A stretch of DNA of 64,000 nucleotides. It comes from Shewanella metallivivens (lineage in GTDB: Bacteria; Pseudomonadota; Gammaproteobacteria; Enterobacterales; Shewanellaceae). Both the position numbers and the translations under genes were made by a program. The stretch lies in NCBI RefSeq assembly GCF_028750675.1, contig NZ_JAQQPZ010000002.1, forward strand, positions 125,800-189,799, written 5' to 3'. This document shows positions 47,996 to 57,709 of the stretch, piece after piece (position 1 is the stretch's first letter; each line of letters begins with the position of its first letter). The notes beneath the pieces were generated by a model. It was not told the DNA's origin, ran no database searches, and worked only from the letters and a program-made list of their open reading frames with translations.

Positions 47996-49873
47996 TTAAC
48001 GTTTGTTGGAGCTGTAGCGATATTTCAAAAAGTTCTGCGCATTGCTTAACACTAAAAAAGCATCTTTAAGATTACGGCGTTCAAAGTCAGACATATTTTC
48101 GGGTTCAATATTATTATCAGGTTCAATCCCCGATTCAATGTCGGATGATTGGTGACGCAGGCGTACCAGAGAGATAAGTTCCATCGCATGTTGTAAATCT
48201 TCCGCCTTTGAAGTGGGAAGAATGCCAGCGTCGATAATATCCTCTAAGCGTTCAAATGAGTTTTGCGATTGTGAGCCAATGGCGAGTGCATGTACTCGGA
48301 TCAAGTCTGCTAATGGCGCAGTGCCACGACGTTTTAAATTGATGGAGTTGTTATGACGGCCATCTTTTTCCATTACAAAATCTTTAAAAAATCCCAGTGG
48401 GGGGGTGCGGTTGAGTGCATTGTGCGCAAGGCAAGCTAAAAAGCGGTTGTTTTTCTTGGCTTTATTCAAGATAAATGCATTTAATTGTTCAGCCCATTTA
48501 ACCCGACCATAAACCCCAGTTAGATCGAAGAAGATAGAGCAGTTTAATAAGGCTTGCGGGTTAGGTTTTTCTATCCAATCACCAAAACAGGCTTCCCATT
48601 CTGAGCGTGTTTTACGGTATTCTGGGTTACTGGCCATGATTTCTCCAGTACAATAACTGTAACCGCAAGCGGCCAAGCCATCACACACAAAGTCTGCTAA
48701 CTTTGCAAAATACTCACCGTGCACGGCGGCTTTATAGCTATTATCCAGAATAATCGCATTGTCTTGATCGGTTACCATTAATTGCTCATCGCGAGCCATT
48801 GACCCCAGTGCTAAAAAACAATATGGAACCGGTGGCGGGCCGAATTTTTCTTCTGCAAGTTCTAATAAACGCTGCTTAAAGTTACGACCAATTTCAGACA
48901 TTGCCCGCCCGACCATATGTGAGTTGGCATCTTCATTAACCATGCGCACAAAGCAACTTTTTAATTGCGACGATAGCAACACTAAATCTTCACAACTTTT
49001 CTGCTGAAAGATACTACTAACAAATAACAAACTATTTTGCGACTCGTAACGAATGATATCGGCAACTTCAATCAGGCCTATGGGGATTTTATTTTTAAGA
49101 ATAGGCAGGTGGTCAATTTTATTACGAAGCATAAGTAACATAGCTTCAAATATATATGCGTTATGATCCAGTGAAATTAGCTCGGTCGACATGACTTGTG
49201 AAATAGGACTATCGACATTCACTCCTGCAGCAATCACTTTAGCGCACAGATCATGTTCGGTAATAATACCCACAAAACTACTGTCTTGTTGATCGTCTTT
49301 ATCGGGGTCATTAATTAATACCGCAGAAATATTTTCTTCGGTCATGATTTGGGCAACAGTTTGTATCGTGCTATTACAAGGGAGAATCACAGGCTCTCTA
49401 GTCAGTAAAGTTTTCACTTTAGAGGTGGTAAGTGCATTAGCATCGGCGGTTTTGCCCTTTACTGCTTGTTTTAAGCGAGTGGTATCCTCTGCTTCAACAA
49501 AATCAGCAAAATCATCATAATTTTCGCATAAGTCATTGAACACTGATTCTGGAATACAGTATACGAGAGTGTCTTTTACCGCTTTGGCTGGAAAGCGCAC
49601 TTTATTATTGGTCAATAACCCCATTTGACCAAATAACTGCCCCTGATCAAGACGATTATAGAGCTCACCCTTACGACGATATAACTCTACGACGCCACTG
49701 CGGATCATATAAAGTTCGGTAATCCTGTCATTAAAGTTAACAATCATACTATCGGTACGGTAATAAGAGATCTCAACACTTTTGGCAACGTCAATTAAGA
49801 CGTGTTCTGGAAGCTGATCAAAAGGAGCGTGCTGTGCAATAAAGCTCTGAATTTCGAGTAGTTCGGCTGACAT
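47996..49873 (-). CDS. cNMP-binding, CBS-pair, DUF294 nucleotidyltransferase-like protein
   Basis: 625 residues, cytosolic. Order: cyclic-nucleotide-binding-like domain (about 15-130, with LYMIRSGVVELYRR and LFGQMGLL), two CBS motifs (about 155-275, with VGIITEHDL and LPILKNKIPIGLIEV), then a nucleotidyltransferase-like domain with LGSMARDEQLMVTDQDN near residue 355, and a helical C-terminus. The GS...DxD pattern of the nucleotidyltransferase is present, as in the GlnD group. It probably responds to adenine nucleotides and modifies an unknown partner; the adjacent exonuclease is coupled to it. The ribosome site before ATG 49873 is weak. Confidence 0.88.
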   Translation of the reverse strand: MSAELLEIQSFIAQHAPFDQLPEHVLIDVAKSVEISYYRTDSMIVNFNDRITELYMIRSGVVELYRRKGELYNRLDQGQLFGQMGLLTNNKVRFPAKAVKDTLVYCIPESVFNDLCENYDDFADFVEAEDTTRLKQAVKGKTADANALTTSKVKTLLTREPVILPCNSTIQTVAQIMTEENISAVLINDPDKDDQQDSSFVGIITEHDLCAKVIAAGVNVDSPISQVMSTELISLDHNAYIFEAMLLMLRNKIDHLPILKNKIPIGLIEVADIIRYESQNSLLFVSSIFQQKSCEDLVLLSSQLKSCFVRMVNEDANSHMVGRAMSEIGRNFKQRLLELAEEKFGPPPVPYCFLALGSMARDEQLMVTDQDNAIILDNSYKAAVHGEYFAKLADFVCDGLAACGYSYCTGEIMASNPEYRKTRSEWEACFGDWIEKPNPQALLNCSIFFDLTGVYGRVKWAEQLNAFILNKAKKNNRFLACLAHNALNRTPPLGFFKDFVMEKDGRHNNSINLKRRGTAPLADLIRVHALAIGSQSQNSFERLEDIIDAGILPTSKAEDLQHAMELISLVRLRHQSSDIESGIEPDNNIEPENMSDFERRNLKDAFLVLSNAQNFLKYRYSSNKR

Positions 49874-50431
49874 GAATAGGCCTGCTAATGTGTAATAAAT
49901 GGCGCTGTGTTTATGACTATGTCGTTATTATACGAGTAAATGACTCAACATGGGGATCTATCGGTGCTATTGAATCTTTTGCAGTGGAAAAGCTTTCAAT
50001 ATCGAACAAAGTCGGAGCTTTAGTGACCATTTGACTAACAGAAAACCTAAAATGCCCTGACCAAAAACGACAATCGTGAACATCGAAGGTACCCCTGACA
50101 ATTACTATTCTAGGTTGACGGTTTTGGCAAAGTCATTGTTATTTGTTGTTGATAATACTTTCTGACAACCAATTCATGAAACCCATAATTAAACAATAAG
50201 GGCTAACTGATTTTATGGAATGATTTGAGTGCTTTTTTTATGGCATATTTGTTTTTTGCTATTTAATGATGGCTATTAATCATTGTTTATTTATTGCTCA
50301 GTATTTGCTGTGGCATTGAGGTACATCAAGGTTTCAAGGAGATATTTGACTTAGATTTATTAGGTGAGCGTCATTTTATTTAACGGTTAGCTCGCAGCTG
50401 AGTTCAGTGCGAACACTAATGAGGCAATCCT
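49874..50431. other. Intergenic gap, 558 bp
   Basis: Lies between a minus-strand and a plus-strand gene and so must hold two promoters. I see no gene. An imperfect inverted repeat (CCAAAAACGACA near 50061 against TGACGGTTTTGG near 50115) is the only structure noted. Confidence 0.5.
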
Positions 50432-50779
50432 ATGACAAACTTTCCTGAACGCTATAAAGAACTCAGTCTCTGGATGGATAAACTTGGGGTGGCTATTCCT
50501 CAGACCATGAAAGGGTTTTCTGAATTGCATCAATCATCTATTGCTCCCGGCGTTTTGGACAGTAAAACGAAAGAGCTTTTAGCCCTTGGAATAGCTATCG
50601 TGGTGAGATGTGAGGGATGCATTACTTTTCATGTCCATGACGCTTTGCATGCAGGAGCCAGTAAAGATGAAATTGCTGAAACCGTGTCAGTAGCCATACT
50701 TATGGGTGGTGGTCCCGCTGTGGTTTATGGTATCGAAGCCTTGCAGGCTGTGAGTCAATATCAAGCGCTGGGCTTATAA
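50432..50779 (+). CDS. Carboxymuconolactone decarboxylase (AhpD-like) family protein
   Basis: 115 residues. The active-site motif RCEGCITFHVHDAL (CxxC, then H three residues on, near residue 60) and the helix KDEIAETVSVAILMGGGPAV are those of small CMD proteins with peroxidase or thiol-disulfide activity. Cytosolic, no signal peptide. It starts at ATG 50432; the ribosome site (GAGGCA) is close. It precedes the helical protein and UbiB-like genes by about 120 bp in the same direction. Confidence 0.87.
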   Translation: MTNFPERYKELSLWMDKLGVAIPQTMKGFSELHQSSIAPGVLDSKTKELLALGIAIVVRCEGCITFHVHDALHAGASKDEIAETVSVAILMGGGPAVVYGIEALQAVSQYQALGL

Positions 50780-50897
50780 ACCATAACAGAATACTCAGAA
50801 GCCAAGAACACTGTGAAACTGAATTAACTTTAGTCGATTAATCAGTCCATTTTGTGTGGCTTATCCGAGCAGTGTTACATTGTGTAGGAGAATAGTG

Positions 50898-51578
50898 ATG
50901 GGTACAGTTAACAGCGACACAAGCCATAATCAACCTCTCGAAGGCGCTATTAAAGATGTGGTTGAGGCAGATAATAATATAAGAGAAAACGTTCGTCGTA
51001 TTACCCTTAACGCATTGAGTGACGGTAAATTAGATCTTGATGAGATTTCTCAAGTTACTCGACTCGTGGCGAACGGTGCGGGGGTAGGGGCTGTTATTTA
51101 TGGACCCGATGGTCGAAACCCGTTGGCAAAAGCGGTCGAGGGGCTTAATGATGCATTATGCACTGCTGCTGAAGCATCAAAATTAGCCATTGAAGAAGCC
51201 AGTTCTCACGTCAACACATTCGGGAAACAAGATTTACAGCACGCGATTAATGACCTTAACGAACTTGAAACGATGTATTTAGAGACATTGAATGACGTGG
51301 CTAAAGAGACAAGTGAGACAGTGTCAGAAACCCTCAATGATTTGGTTCGTCATGGTCGCTTAAGTGGCACCGCCATTGGTCAAAAAGCATCAGAAACGGC
51401 AAAACTGTTAAATGACCAATTGAGTGAGAGGTTAAGCGAAACCGTTTCTGCTGGCGTTGATTCTGCATCGAAAGTAACCAGTAACCTAGCATACGCGGCG
51501 GCAGGATTTCTTGAAGCGATTGCACAAACCTTGGACAAAAAACTGACCTCTAAATCTTCAGAAAATGCACATAAATAG
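50898..51578 (+). CDS. Helical, amphipathic protein of unknown function (DUF6781-like)
   Basis: Start ATG 50898 with GGAG upstream (226 residues); a longer frame from 50856 lacks one. Sequence is almost wholly helical, polar and rich in Ala, Ser, Thr and Glu, with repeated SETVSETL-type segments (about residues 130-190) and one more hydrophobic stretch SNLAYAAAGFLEAIAQTL near the C-terminus. The overall look is phasin- or apolipoprotein-like, and I have a weak impression of DUF6781. It ends 11 bp before the AarF/UbiB gene, so the two are very probably cotranscribed and may act together on a lipid or quinone. Confidence 0.65.
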   Translation: MGTVNSDTSHNQPLEGAIKDVVEADNNIRENVRRITLNALSDGKLDLDEISQVTRLVANGAGVGAVIYGPDGRNPLAKAVEGLNDALCTAAEASKLAIEEASSHVNTFGKQDLQHAINDLNELETMYLETLNDVAKETSETVSETLNDLVRHGRLSGTAIGQKASETAKLLNDQLSERLSETVSAGVDSASKVTSNLAYAAAGFLEAIAQTLDKKLTSKSSENAHK

Positions 51579-51589
51579 ATAGGTGAGCC

Positions 51590-53272
51590 ATGCTGTGGGA
51601 AACGTTAAGTACTGCACGAGATATTGGTCGACTGAATGAACTCGCTTCGGTGTTAATTCGTTATGGCTTCGGTGATGTGCTTCGCCGCCTAGGCTTGGTG
51701 AATATATTTATTGGTGCTGGTAAAGCACTGAATTGGAAACAGACTTCGGATATCTCTAATCTAGAATCTCCCGTTAGGTTTTGTCATGCATTGACCGAAA
51801 TGGGTCCCACATTTATTAAACTCGGTCAGATCCTTGCGACACGCTCAGATTTGTTTTCTTCTGAATGGACGACTGAGTTTAAAAAGCTACAAAATCAAGC
51901 TTCTCCGGTATCATTTGATTTAATCATTGAACAATTACAACAAGATTTGGGGTGTAGCCCACATGAGGCTTTTGCCGAGTTTGATCCTACCCCTTTTGCC
52001 GCGGCATCTATTGCCCAGGTTCATCGAGCCCGATTACAAGATGGAACAGAGGTGATTGTCAAGGTGCGCAGGCCGGGTATACAACCGTTAATGGAAGCAG
52101 ATTTGCGTTTACTTGCGCGTGTTGCTGAGTTAATGGAGTCTGAGTCAACAGCTTTACGCCGTTTTAAACCTCGTGAAGTGCTTCGTCAATTTACCCGTTC
52201 TTTGAGGCGGGAATTGGATTTGTTGGATGAGTGTCGCAATGCTGAAAGAGTCGCTAAAAATTTCGCTGATGATCCTAATATCGTTGTCCCTAAAATGTAT
52301 TGGCCGTGGTGCAGTGAACGTGTGAATGTGCAGCAATTTATTGATGGCATTCCTGGCCGAGATATCGCAGCAGTGGAGCAGGCGGGTTTAGACAGACACC
52401 TGTTAGCCCACTATGGAGGACAAGCTGCTTTAAAAATGATTTTAATTGATGGTTTTTATCATGCAGATCCTCATCAAGGTAATATTTTTTATTTGCCAGG
52501 AAATAAGATTGCCTTTATTGATTTTGGTTTGGTGGGACGTTTGTCTTTTGAGCGCCGCCATCAAGTGGTCACACTGTTACATGGCATGGTTGAGTTAGAT
52601 GCTCCTCGAGTGGTTGAAGTGTTGCTCGATTGGGCTGGCGATCCTCCGTTAAATGGTCAAAATTTGAGTGTTGAAGTTGAAGAGTTTATTGATAAATATC
52701 ACGGTGTGTCATTAAAAAACTTCCATTTAGGCATGATGCTCACTGAATTGATGTCACTGCTCAGAGAGCACAGGCTTAGCTTACCTCCTGATATCATTAT
52801 TTTGATTAAAGCGTTGATAACACTTGAAAGTGTTGCGCAACAGTTAGACCCTGAATTTAATATGGTGTCTGATGCAAAGCCTTTACTACACCAGCTAATG
52901 TTAGATAGAAACACCCCCGATGCCATCGCTAAAAGAGGTTGGCAGGCCTTTGTGGACACCACAGAACTACTTGCGGGGTTACCGCAAGATTTACAACAAT
53001 TGCTACGTTCGGCACGCAGTGGAAAATTCCAGTTACATGTTGATATCACGCGGTTAAAAACCTTTGGGAATCAACTTGACCGAGCGGCTAGCAGGGTGGC
53101 TATTGGAAATGTGGTAGCGGCGATGATTATTGGCTCCTCTATCGTCATGACGGTTGACGGTGGGCCAACCTTATTTGGTTTACCAGTATTTGGTATATTG
53201 GGGTTTATAAGTGCTGTGATAGGAGGAATAGGGTTGTTGTTCTCTATCTGGTCGAGTGGCAGGTGGAAATGA
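51590..53272 (+). CDS. AarF/UbiB (ABC1) family atypical kinase-like protein
   Basis: 560 residues. The family elements are in place: KxGQ motif GPTFIKLGQILATRSD near residue 70, alanine-rich loop AAASIAQVHRA near 137, the VIVKVRRPG lysine near 155, YHADPHQGN near 290 and FIDFGLVGRL near 308. Two hydrophobic segments close the C-terminus (about 505-555), so it is membrane anchored. It resembles UbiB, which supports ubiquinone synthesis, but canonical ubiB lies with ubiE and ubiJ. This is therefore probably a paralog with a different lipid-linked role. Confidence 0.88.
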   Translation: MLWETLSTARDIGRLNELASVLIRYGFGDVLRRLGLVNIFIGAGKALNWKQTSDISNLESPVRFCHALTEMGPTFIKLGQILATRSDLFSSEWTTEFKKLQNQASPVSFDLIIEQLQQDLGCSPHEAFAEFDPTPFAAASIAQVHRARLQDGTEVIVKVRRPGIQPLMEADLRLLARVAELMESESTALRRFKPREVLRQFTRSLRRELDLLDECRNAERVAKNFADDPNIVVPKMYWPWCSERVNVQQFIDGIPGRDIAAVEQAGLDRHLLAHYGGQAALKMILIDGFYHADPHQGNIFYLPGNKIAFIDFGLVGRLSFERRHQVVTLLHGMVELDAPRVVEVLLDWAGDPPLNGQNLSVEVEEFIDKYHGVSLKNFHLGMMLTELMSLLREHRLSLPPDIIILIKALITLESVAQQLDPEFNMVSDAKPLLHQLMLDRNTPDAIAKRGWQAFVDTTELLAGLPQDLQQLLRSARSGKFQLHVDITRLKTFGNQLDRAASRVAIGNVVAAMIIGSSIVMTVDGGPTLFGLPVFGILGFISAVIGGIGLLFSIWSSGRWK

Positions 53273-54186
53273 ACCTATATCGGTTGTGGCTTTAGTAACG
53301 TTTAGACCCAAAAACGTCGACAAGGTGTTGTAATACCAATCCGGATTAAAAAGTGAACATCAGAATGTGTCCAGCGGTTTTTGATTAAGACATCGCGATG
53401 TCGAAATGGTTATCCCCTTTCAAATAGCGATAACGCAGAGCAAAAACGGTTGGCATTCCGTTAAGCTCTCGCTAAGTCATCACTTATTAACGCACAATGG
53501 TTTAAATGCCAACCTTAGCTGTGCGTTTAAGTATTCATTGCAAAAGCCACAATTTGCTTATACCAGATTTCAACATTTTATGTTGTATTGGGTTAAGTCG
53601 ATTTATGACATATAAATTTTTTAAGCTATTTCCTGTCAACGAGGTTAGATGTCGGTAAGTTGATTGTATCAAACTGGGCTATCGGCAAATCAATCAAAAC
53701 AAGTTGTGTAACTGGTTAAAAAAATGGGTTATCCATTTAGCAACAATCAAAGTTAATGGTGTTTGTCTTAATGGCATATCACTATGGGCGGACTTCTATT
53801 GTTTACTCACCATTCATCGCATGCTGTTTTGTTATCCGTACAATGTCAATTGGGCTAAACATATGGTGATAACATGCTTAACTTCGTAAAATTTATCTCT
53901 TTATGTGAACGGTTTTCATGTAGGCTTTCTTTAAGAACAATGTTCGGTTACTGTTTGATTTACAGGGCATAGTACTTATTTGGTGCGCTTGCTGCACTAT
54001 GTTAGAACTGTGCATTTGAATTTAACATTTTTTGTAAAGACAATGTCTACCAACAAGACTTATTTACTCGATTTAACAACGTAATTGCCATAATTTAATT
54101 GGAATAAATATTGCTAGAGCAACAATAGAGTACGACGTGTTTTAGAGTTTTTATATGGTTGCACACTATTAAAGAGGGGTTTATTG
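53273..54186. other. Long intergenic gap with interlocked inverted repeats
   Basis: 914 bases without a credible gene; short open frames at 53406 and 53704 lack ribosome sites and protein-like composition. It contains the palindrome GACATCGCGATGTC (53389-53402), AATCCGGATT near 53338, and three interlocked inverted repeats at 53448-53527. The ribosome site GAGGGG of the next gene ends the gap. Confidence 0.55.
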
Positions 54187-57100
54187 ATGACAATTACAGT
54201 TGGTATAGCGCACCATACTCAATACAAGTACGATCGGTTAGTGAATATGGGGCCGCATATATTCCGCTTACGTCCAGCACCGCACAGCCGCACTAAGATT
54301 AAAAGTTACTCTTTAAAAATCATTCCAGAAGATCATTATATTAATTGGCAACAAGATCCTTTTGGTAATTATCAGGCGAGGGTAGTGTTCAATCAACCCA
54401 CTAATGAGTTTAGTTTTACCGTTGACTTAGTGGCTGAAATGACGGTGATTAACCCTTTCGATTTTTTCTTAGAAGACTACGCTGAAGAATTTCCGTTTGT
54501 TTATGATGCGGTCACAAAAGCTGAACTTAGCCTTTATTTAAAAAAACGAAAACCCAGCAAAAAGTTCCAAGAGCTCATCGAATCATTAAAACCCAAAGAG
54601 CCACTGCGGAGTGTTGACTTTTTGGTTGCCGTGAACAGAGCCATTTATGATTTAGTCGATTATGGTATTCGCCTCGAGCCTGGTGTGCAAACGCCTAATG
54701 ATACCCTCACCAAACAATCAGGATCATGCCGTGATTCTGCCTGGTTATTAGTACAACTTTTTCGTCATTTAGGGTTAGCCTCGCGCTTTGTTTCTGGCTA
54801 TTTAGTGCAATTGACCTCGGATCAAAAATCGTTAGATGGCCCAAGCGGTCCAGAACAAGACTTCACTGATTTACATGCTTGGACTGAAGTATATATCCCA
54901 GGAGCAGGTTGGATTGGCTTAGATCCTACCTCTGGTTTGTTTGCCGGAGAAGGTCATATTCCGTTAGCATGTACCCCTGAACCAAGTGCCGCCGCACCAG
55001 TGACGGGTGGGATAGATGAATGTGAATCTGAGTTCAGCTTTTATAATAAAGTGACTCGGGTCCATGAAGACCCACGTGTAACTAAACCTTATTCAGAAAC
55101 ACAATGGACTTCAATTAATCGCCTCGGCTTACAAGTTGATAAAGCCTATGATGAACAAGGCATACATTTGACTATGGGCGGTGAACCGACATTTATTTCT
55201 ATTGATGATATGGAGCATCCGCAATGGAATACTGAAGCCGACGGTAAAGAAAAAAGGGCATTGGCTCAACATTTATTTGTTGAAATGAATAAGGTCTTTA
55301 CTCAGGGTGGGTTTACTCATTATGGACAAGGCAAGTGGTATCCGGGAGAGCCTTTACCGCGTTGGCAATATGCGTGTTATTGGCGTAAAGACGGGGTGGC
55401 GTTATGGCATGATGCGAGTTTACTTGCTGACCCAAACAAAGATTATAAATTAGATCATACTGACACCAAAAGGTTTGCCGAAAAGTTATGTGAAATCATT
55501 GGTATTGATGATAAAGCATTGACCACAGCTTACGAAGATATCCTCTATCATTTATGGCAAGAAGCCTCATTGCCGATAGAAATTGGACCCAAACAACCCG
55601 AATTGCTGCATGCTATGAGCCGTAAAGGCTTATTAGAAAAAATGGAGCGCGGCATTGAAAAGCCTGTAGGTTATGTGGTGCCATTGCAATGGAATGATAG
55701 TCGTCATTGCTGGCAATCTTGCACTTGGGAATTTAAACGTGGTCATTGCTTTTTATTGCCCGGAGAGTCGCCATTAGGTTATCGCTTACCATTAGACAGT
55801 CTTGAGTGGTCGGGTAATATTATAGACCGTGATCCATATGATATTCCTGATACTTTTGCGAAGACAAAAAAAATTAAAAAAGGCTTTGTCGGCAAAGAGA
55901 TGATTAAAACCGCGCTGGCTTTTGAGGTGAGAGAAGGGCGTTTATATATCTTTATGCCACCCACAAGTCATTTCGAGCATTACATGGGATTATTAACTGC
56001 CATTGAAGCTGCGGCAAAAGCACTGAGTATCCCAGTTGTCATTGAAGGTTATAGCCCGCCTAAAGACAGTCGTATTGAAAAATATGCCGTAACCCCCGAT
56101 CCTGGTGTGATTGAGGTGAATATTCATCCTTCGAATTCTTGGCCGCAGTTAGTTGAAAGAACCACCACACTATACGGGCTAGCTAAAGCATGTCGTTTAG
56201 GCACCGATAAGTTTATGGCCGATGGCCGCCATACCGGTACCGGTGGCGGTAACCATGTGACGTTAGGTGGCGAAACCCCAGACCAAAGTCCTTTTTTGCG
56301 TCGACCAGATATTTTACGCAGCTTTATTACTTACTGGCAGCATCACCCTGGGTTGTCATATTTATTCTCTGGTTTATTCATTGGCCCAACGAGCCAAGCG
56401 CCTCGTGTTGATGAGGCTCGAGATGAAGTGCTATATGAACTTGAGATTGCATTTTCACATATGCCAGAAGGAGAGGTGCCCCAGCCTTGGTTAGTTGACC
56501 GTTTGTTACGTCATTTACTTGTTGATTTAACTGGTAATACTCATCGAGCTGAATTTTGTATCGATAAGTTATATTCCCCAGACTCTCCTACAGGTCGCTT
56601 AGGCATCGTAGAGTTTAGGGGCTTTGAAATGCCGCCTCATGAGCAAATGAGCCTAGTGCAAATGCTTTTGCTGCGTACCTTGTTGGCTTGGTTTTGGAAA
56701 AAACCTTACCACAAGCCATTGATCCGGTGGGGAACAGAATTACATGACAAATTCTTATTACCACAATATGTCGAAAACGACTTAGCTCAAGTCTGTAGAG
56801 ACTTGCAACAGGATGGTTTTCAGTTTCAATTTAACTGGTTAAATCCATTTTTTGAATTTAGATTTCCTGTTTGTGGTACGCGTGAGCTTGATAATGTGAC
56901 GTTAGAGTTAAGAACAGCCATTGAACCCTGGCATGTCCTCGGTGAAGAAGCGAGTGCTTCGGGCACGGCGAGGTATGTTGATTCGTCATTAGAAAGGGTG
57001 CAAATAAAAGTCAAAGGCAGTATTGGTGATCGTTATGTGGTGACTTGTAATGGCCGTCATGTCCCACTGAAACCGGTTAAAGGTAACGCTAAAGATGAAC

Positions 57101-57498
57101 AGTTTGCTGGCATTCGATATCGAGCCTGGCAGCCACCATCAGCGTTACATCCAACCATTGGCGTTCATGCTCCGCTTGTTTTTGACCTGATAGATACATG
57201 GGAAGGTCGGTCGTTAGGTGGTTTTGTTTATCATGTTAGTCATGCGGGCGGACGAAACCCTGAAACATTGCCTGTTAATGCATTTGAAGCAGAAGGGCGC
57301 AGAGTGGCAAGATTTTGGGAGCATGGGCATACACCGTCGATATTACCATCGGATCTGCCAAGTTGGTTGCCATCTGCGGTGACTCATCGATTTGAGGCGG
57401 CTGACAAGGTTTGTGAGTTTGTTGTACCAGAGGTAGAAAGTATCAATCCAGATTACCCCAATACTCTGGATTTACGCCGACAACCTAAGTTTAAGTAA
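54187..57498 (+). CDS. Transglutaminase-like protein with DUF2126 C-terminal region
   Basis: 1103 residues from ATG 54187 after GAGGGG. Residues 1-100 form the N-terminal beta domain typical of bacterial transglutaminase-like proteins (ITVGIAHHTQYKYDR). The papain-like core shows the triad: cysteine in SGSCRDSAWLLVQLFRHLG near 180, histidine in DLHAWTEVYI near 235 and aspartate in WIGLDPTSG near 250. The remaining 800 residues are the DUF2126 region, starting near HLTMGGEPTFISIDD. Cytosolic. It heads a cluster with ATP-grasp, alpha-E and a second transglutaminase-like gene, which by published genome-context work is a predicted peptide synthesis or cleavage system of unknown product. Confidence 0.9.
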   Translation: MTITVGIAHHTQYKYDRLVNMGPHIFRLRPAPHSRTKIKSYSLKIIPEDHYINWQQDPFGNYQARVVFNQPTNEFSFTVDLVAEMTVINPFDFFLEDYAEEFPFVYDAVTKAELSLYLKKRKPSKKFQELIESLKPKEPLRSVDFLVAVNRAIYDLVDYGIRLEPGVQTPNDTLTKQSGSCRDSAWLLVQLFRHLGLASRFVSGYLVQLTSDQKSLDGPSGPEQDFTDLHAWTEVYIPGAGWIGLDPTSGLFAGEGHIPLACTPEPSAAAPVTGGIDECESEFSFYNKVTRVHEDPRVTKPYSETQWTSINRLGLQVDKAYDEQGIHLTMGGEPTFISIDDMEHPQWNTEADGKEKRALAQHLFVEMNKVFTQGGFTHYGQGKWYPGEPLPRWQYACYWRKDGVALWHDASLLADPNKDYKLDHTDTKRFAEKLCEIIGIDDKALTTAYEDILYHLWQEASLPIEIGPKQPELLHAMSRKGLLEKMERGIEKPVGYVVPLQWNDSRHCWQSCTWEFKRGHCFLLPGESPLGYRLPLDSLEWSGNIIDRDPYDIPDTFAKTKKIKKGFVGKEMIKTALAFEVREGRLYIFMPPTSHFEHYMGLLTAIEAAAKALSIPVVIEGYSPPKDSRIEKYAVTPDPGVIEVNIHPSNSWPQLVERTTTLYGLAKACRLGTDKFMADGRHTGTGGGNHVTLGGETPDQSPFLRRPDILRSFITYWQHHPGLSYLFSGLFIGPTSQAPRVDEARDEVLYELEIAFSHMPEGEVPQPWLVDRLLRHLLVDLTGNTHRAEFCIDKLYSPDSPTGRLGIVEFRGFEMPPHEQMSLVQMLLLRTLLAWFWKKPYHKPLIRWGTELHDKFLLPQYVENDLAQVCRDLQQDGFQFQFNWLNPFFEFRFPVCGTRELDNVTLELRTAIEPWHVLGEEASASGTARYVDSSLERVQIKVKGSIGDRYVVTCNGRHVPLKPVKGNAKDEQFAGIRYRAWQPPSALHPTIGVHAPLVFDLIDTWEGRSLGGFVYHVSHAGGRNPETLPVNAFEAEGRRVARFWEHGHTPSILPSDLPSWLPSAVTHRFEAADKVCEFVVPEVESINPDYPNTLDLRRQPKFK

Positions 57499-57511
57499 TC
57501 ATAGCGATTTT

Positions 57512-57553
57512 TGTATCATTCCACCGTAAATAATTTTAAAGTGGAATGATACA
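57512..57553. other. Long hairpin between cluster genes
   Basis: A perfect 13-bp stem TGTATCATTCCAC/GTGGAATGATACA (57512-57524, 57541-57553) with a 16-nt loop and no T run. Possibly a processing site or weak terminator. Confidence 0.5.
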
Positions 57554-57709
57554 GGGTCGACTGATTTTTCATGGCAGTAGCGTCAAATGACGTTGTTTTA
57601 ATCTTGCTTTATGACTCAGAGTAAAATGATTGTTGCCTTACTTTTGGACAGCAATTCACAGACGAAACAGACCCTCGTGACCCTATGCATTTATCACGGT
57701 TTATCATAG

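Noticed and set aside
53406..53889. Two short plus-strand open frames in the long gap
   Set aside because: No ribosome sites, unusual composition, and the first lies over the interlocked repeats.
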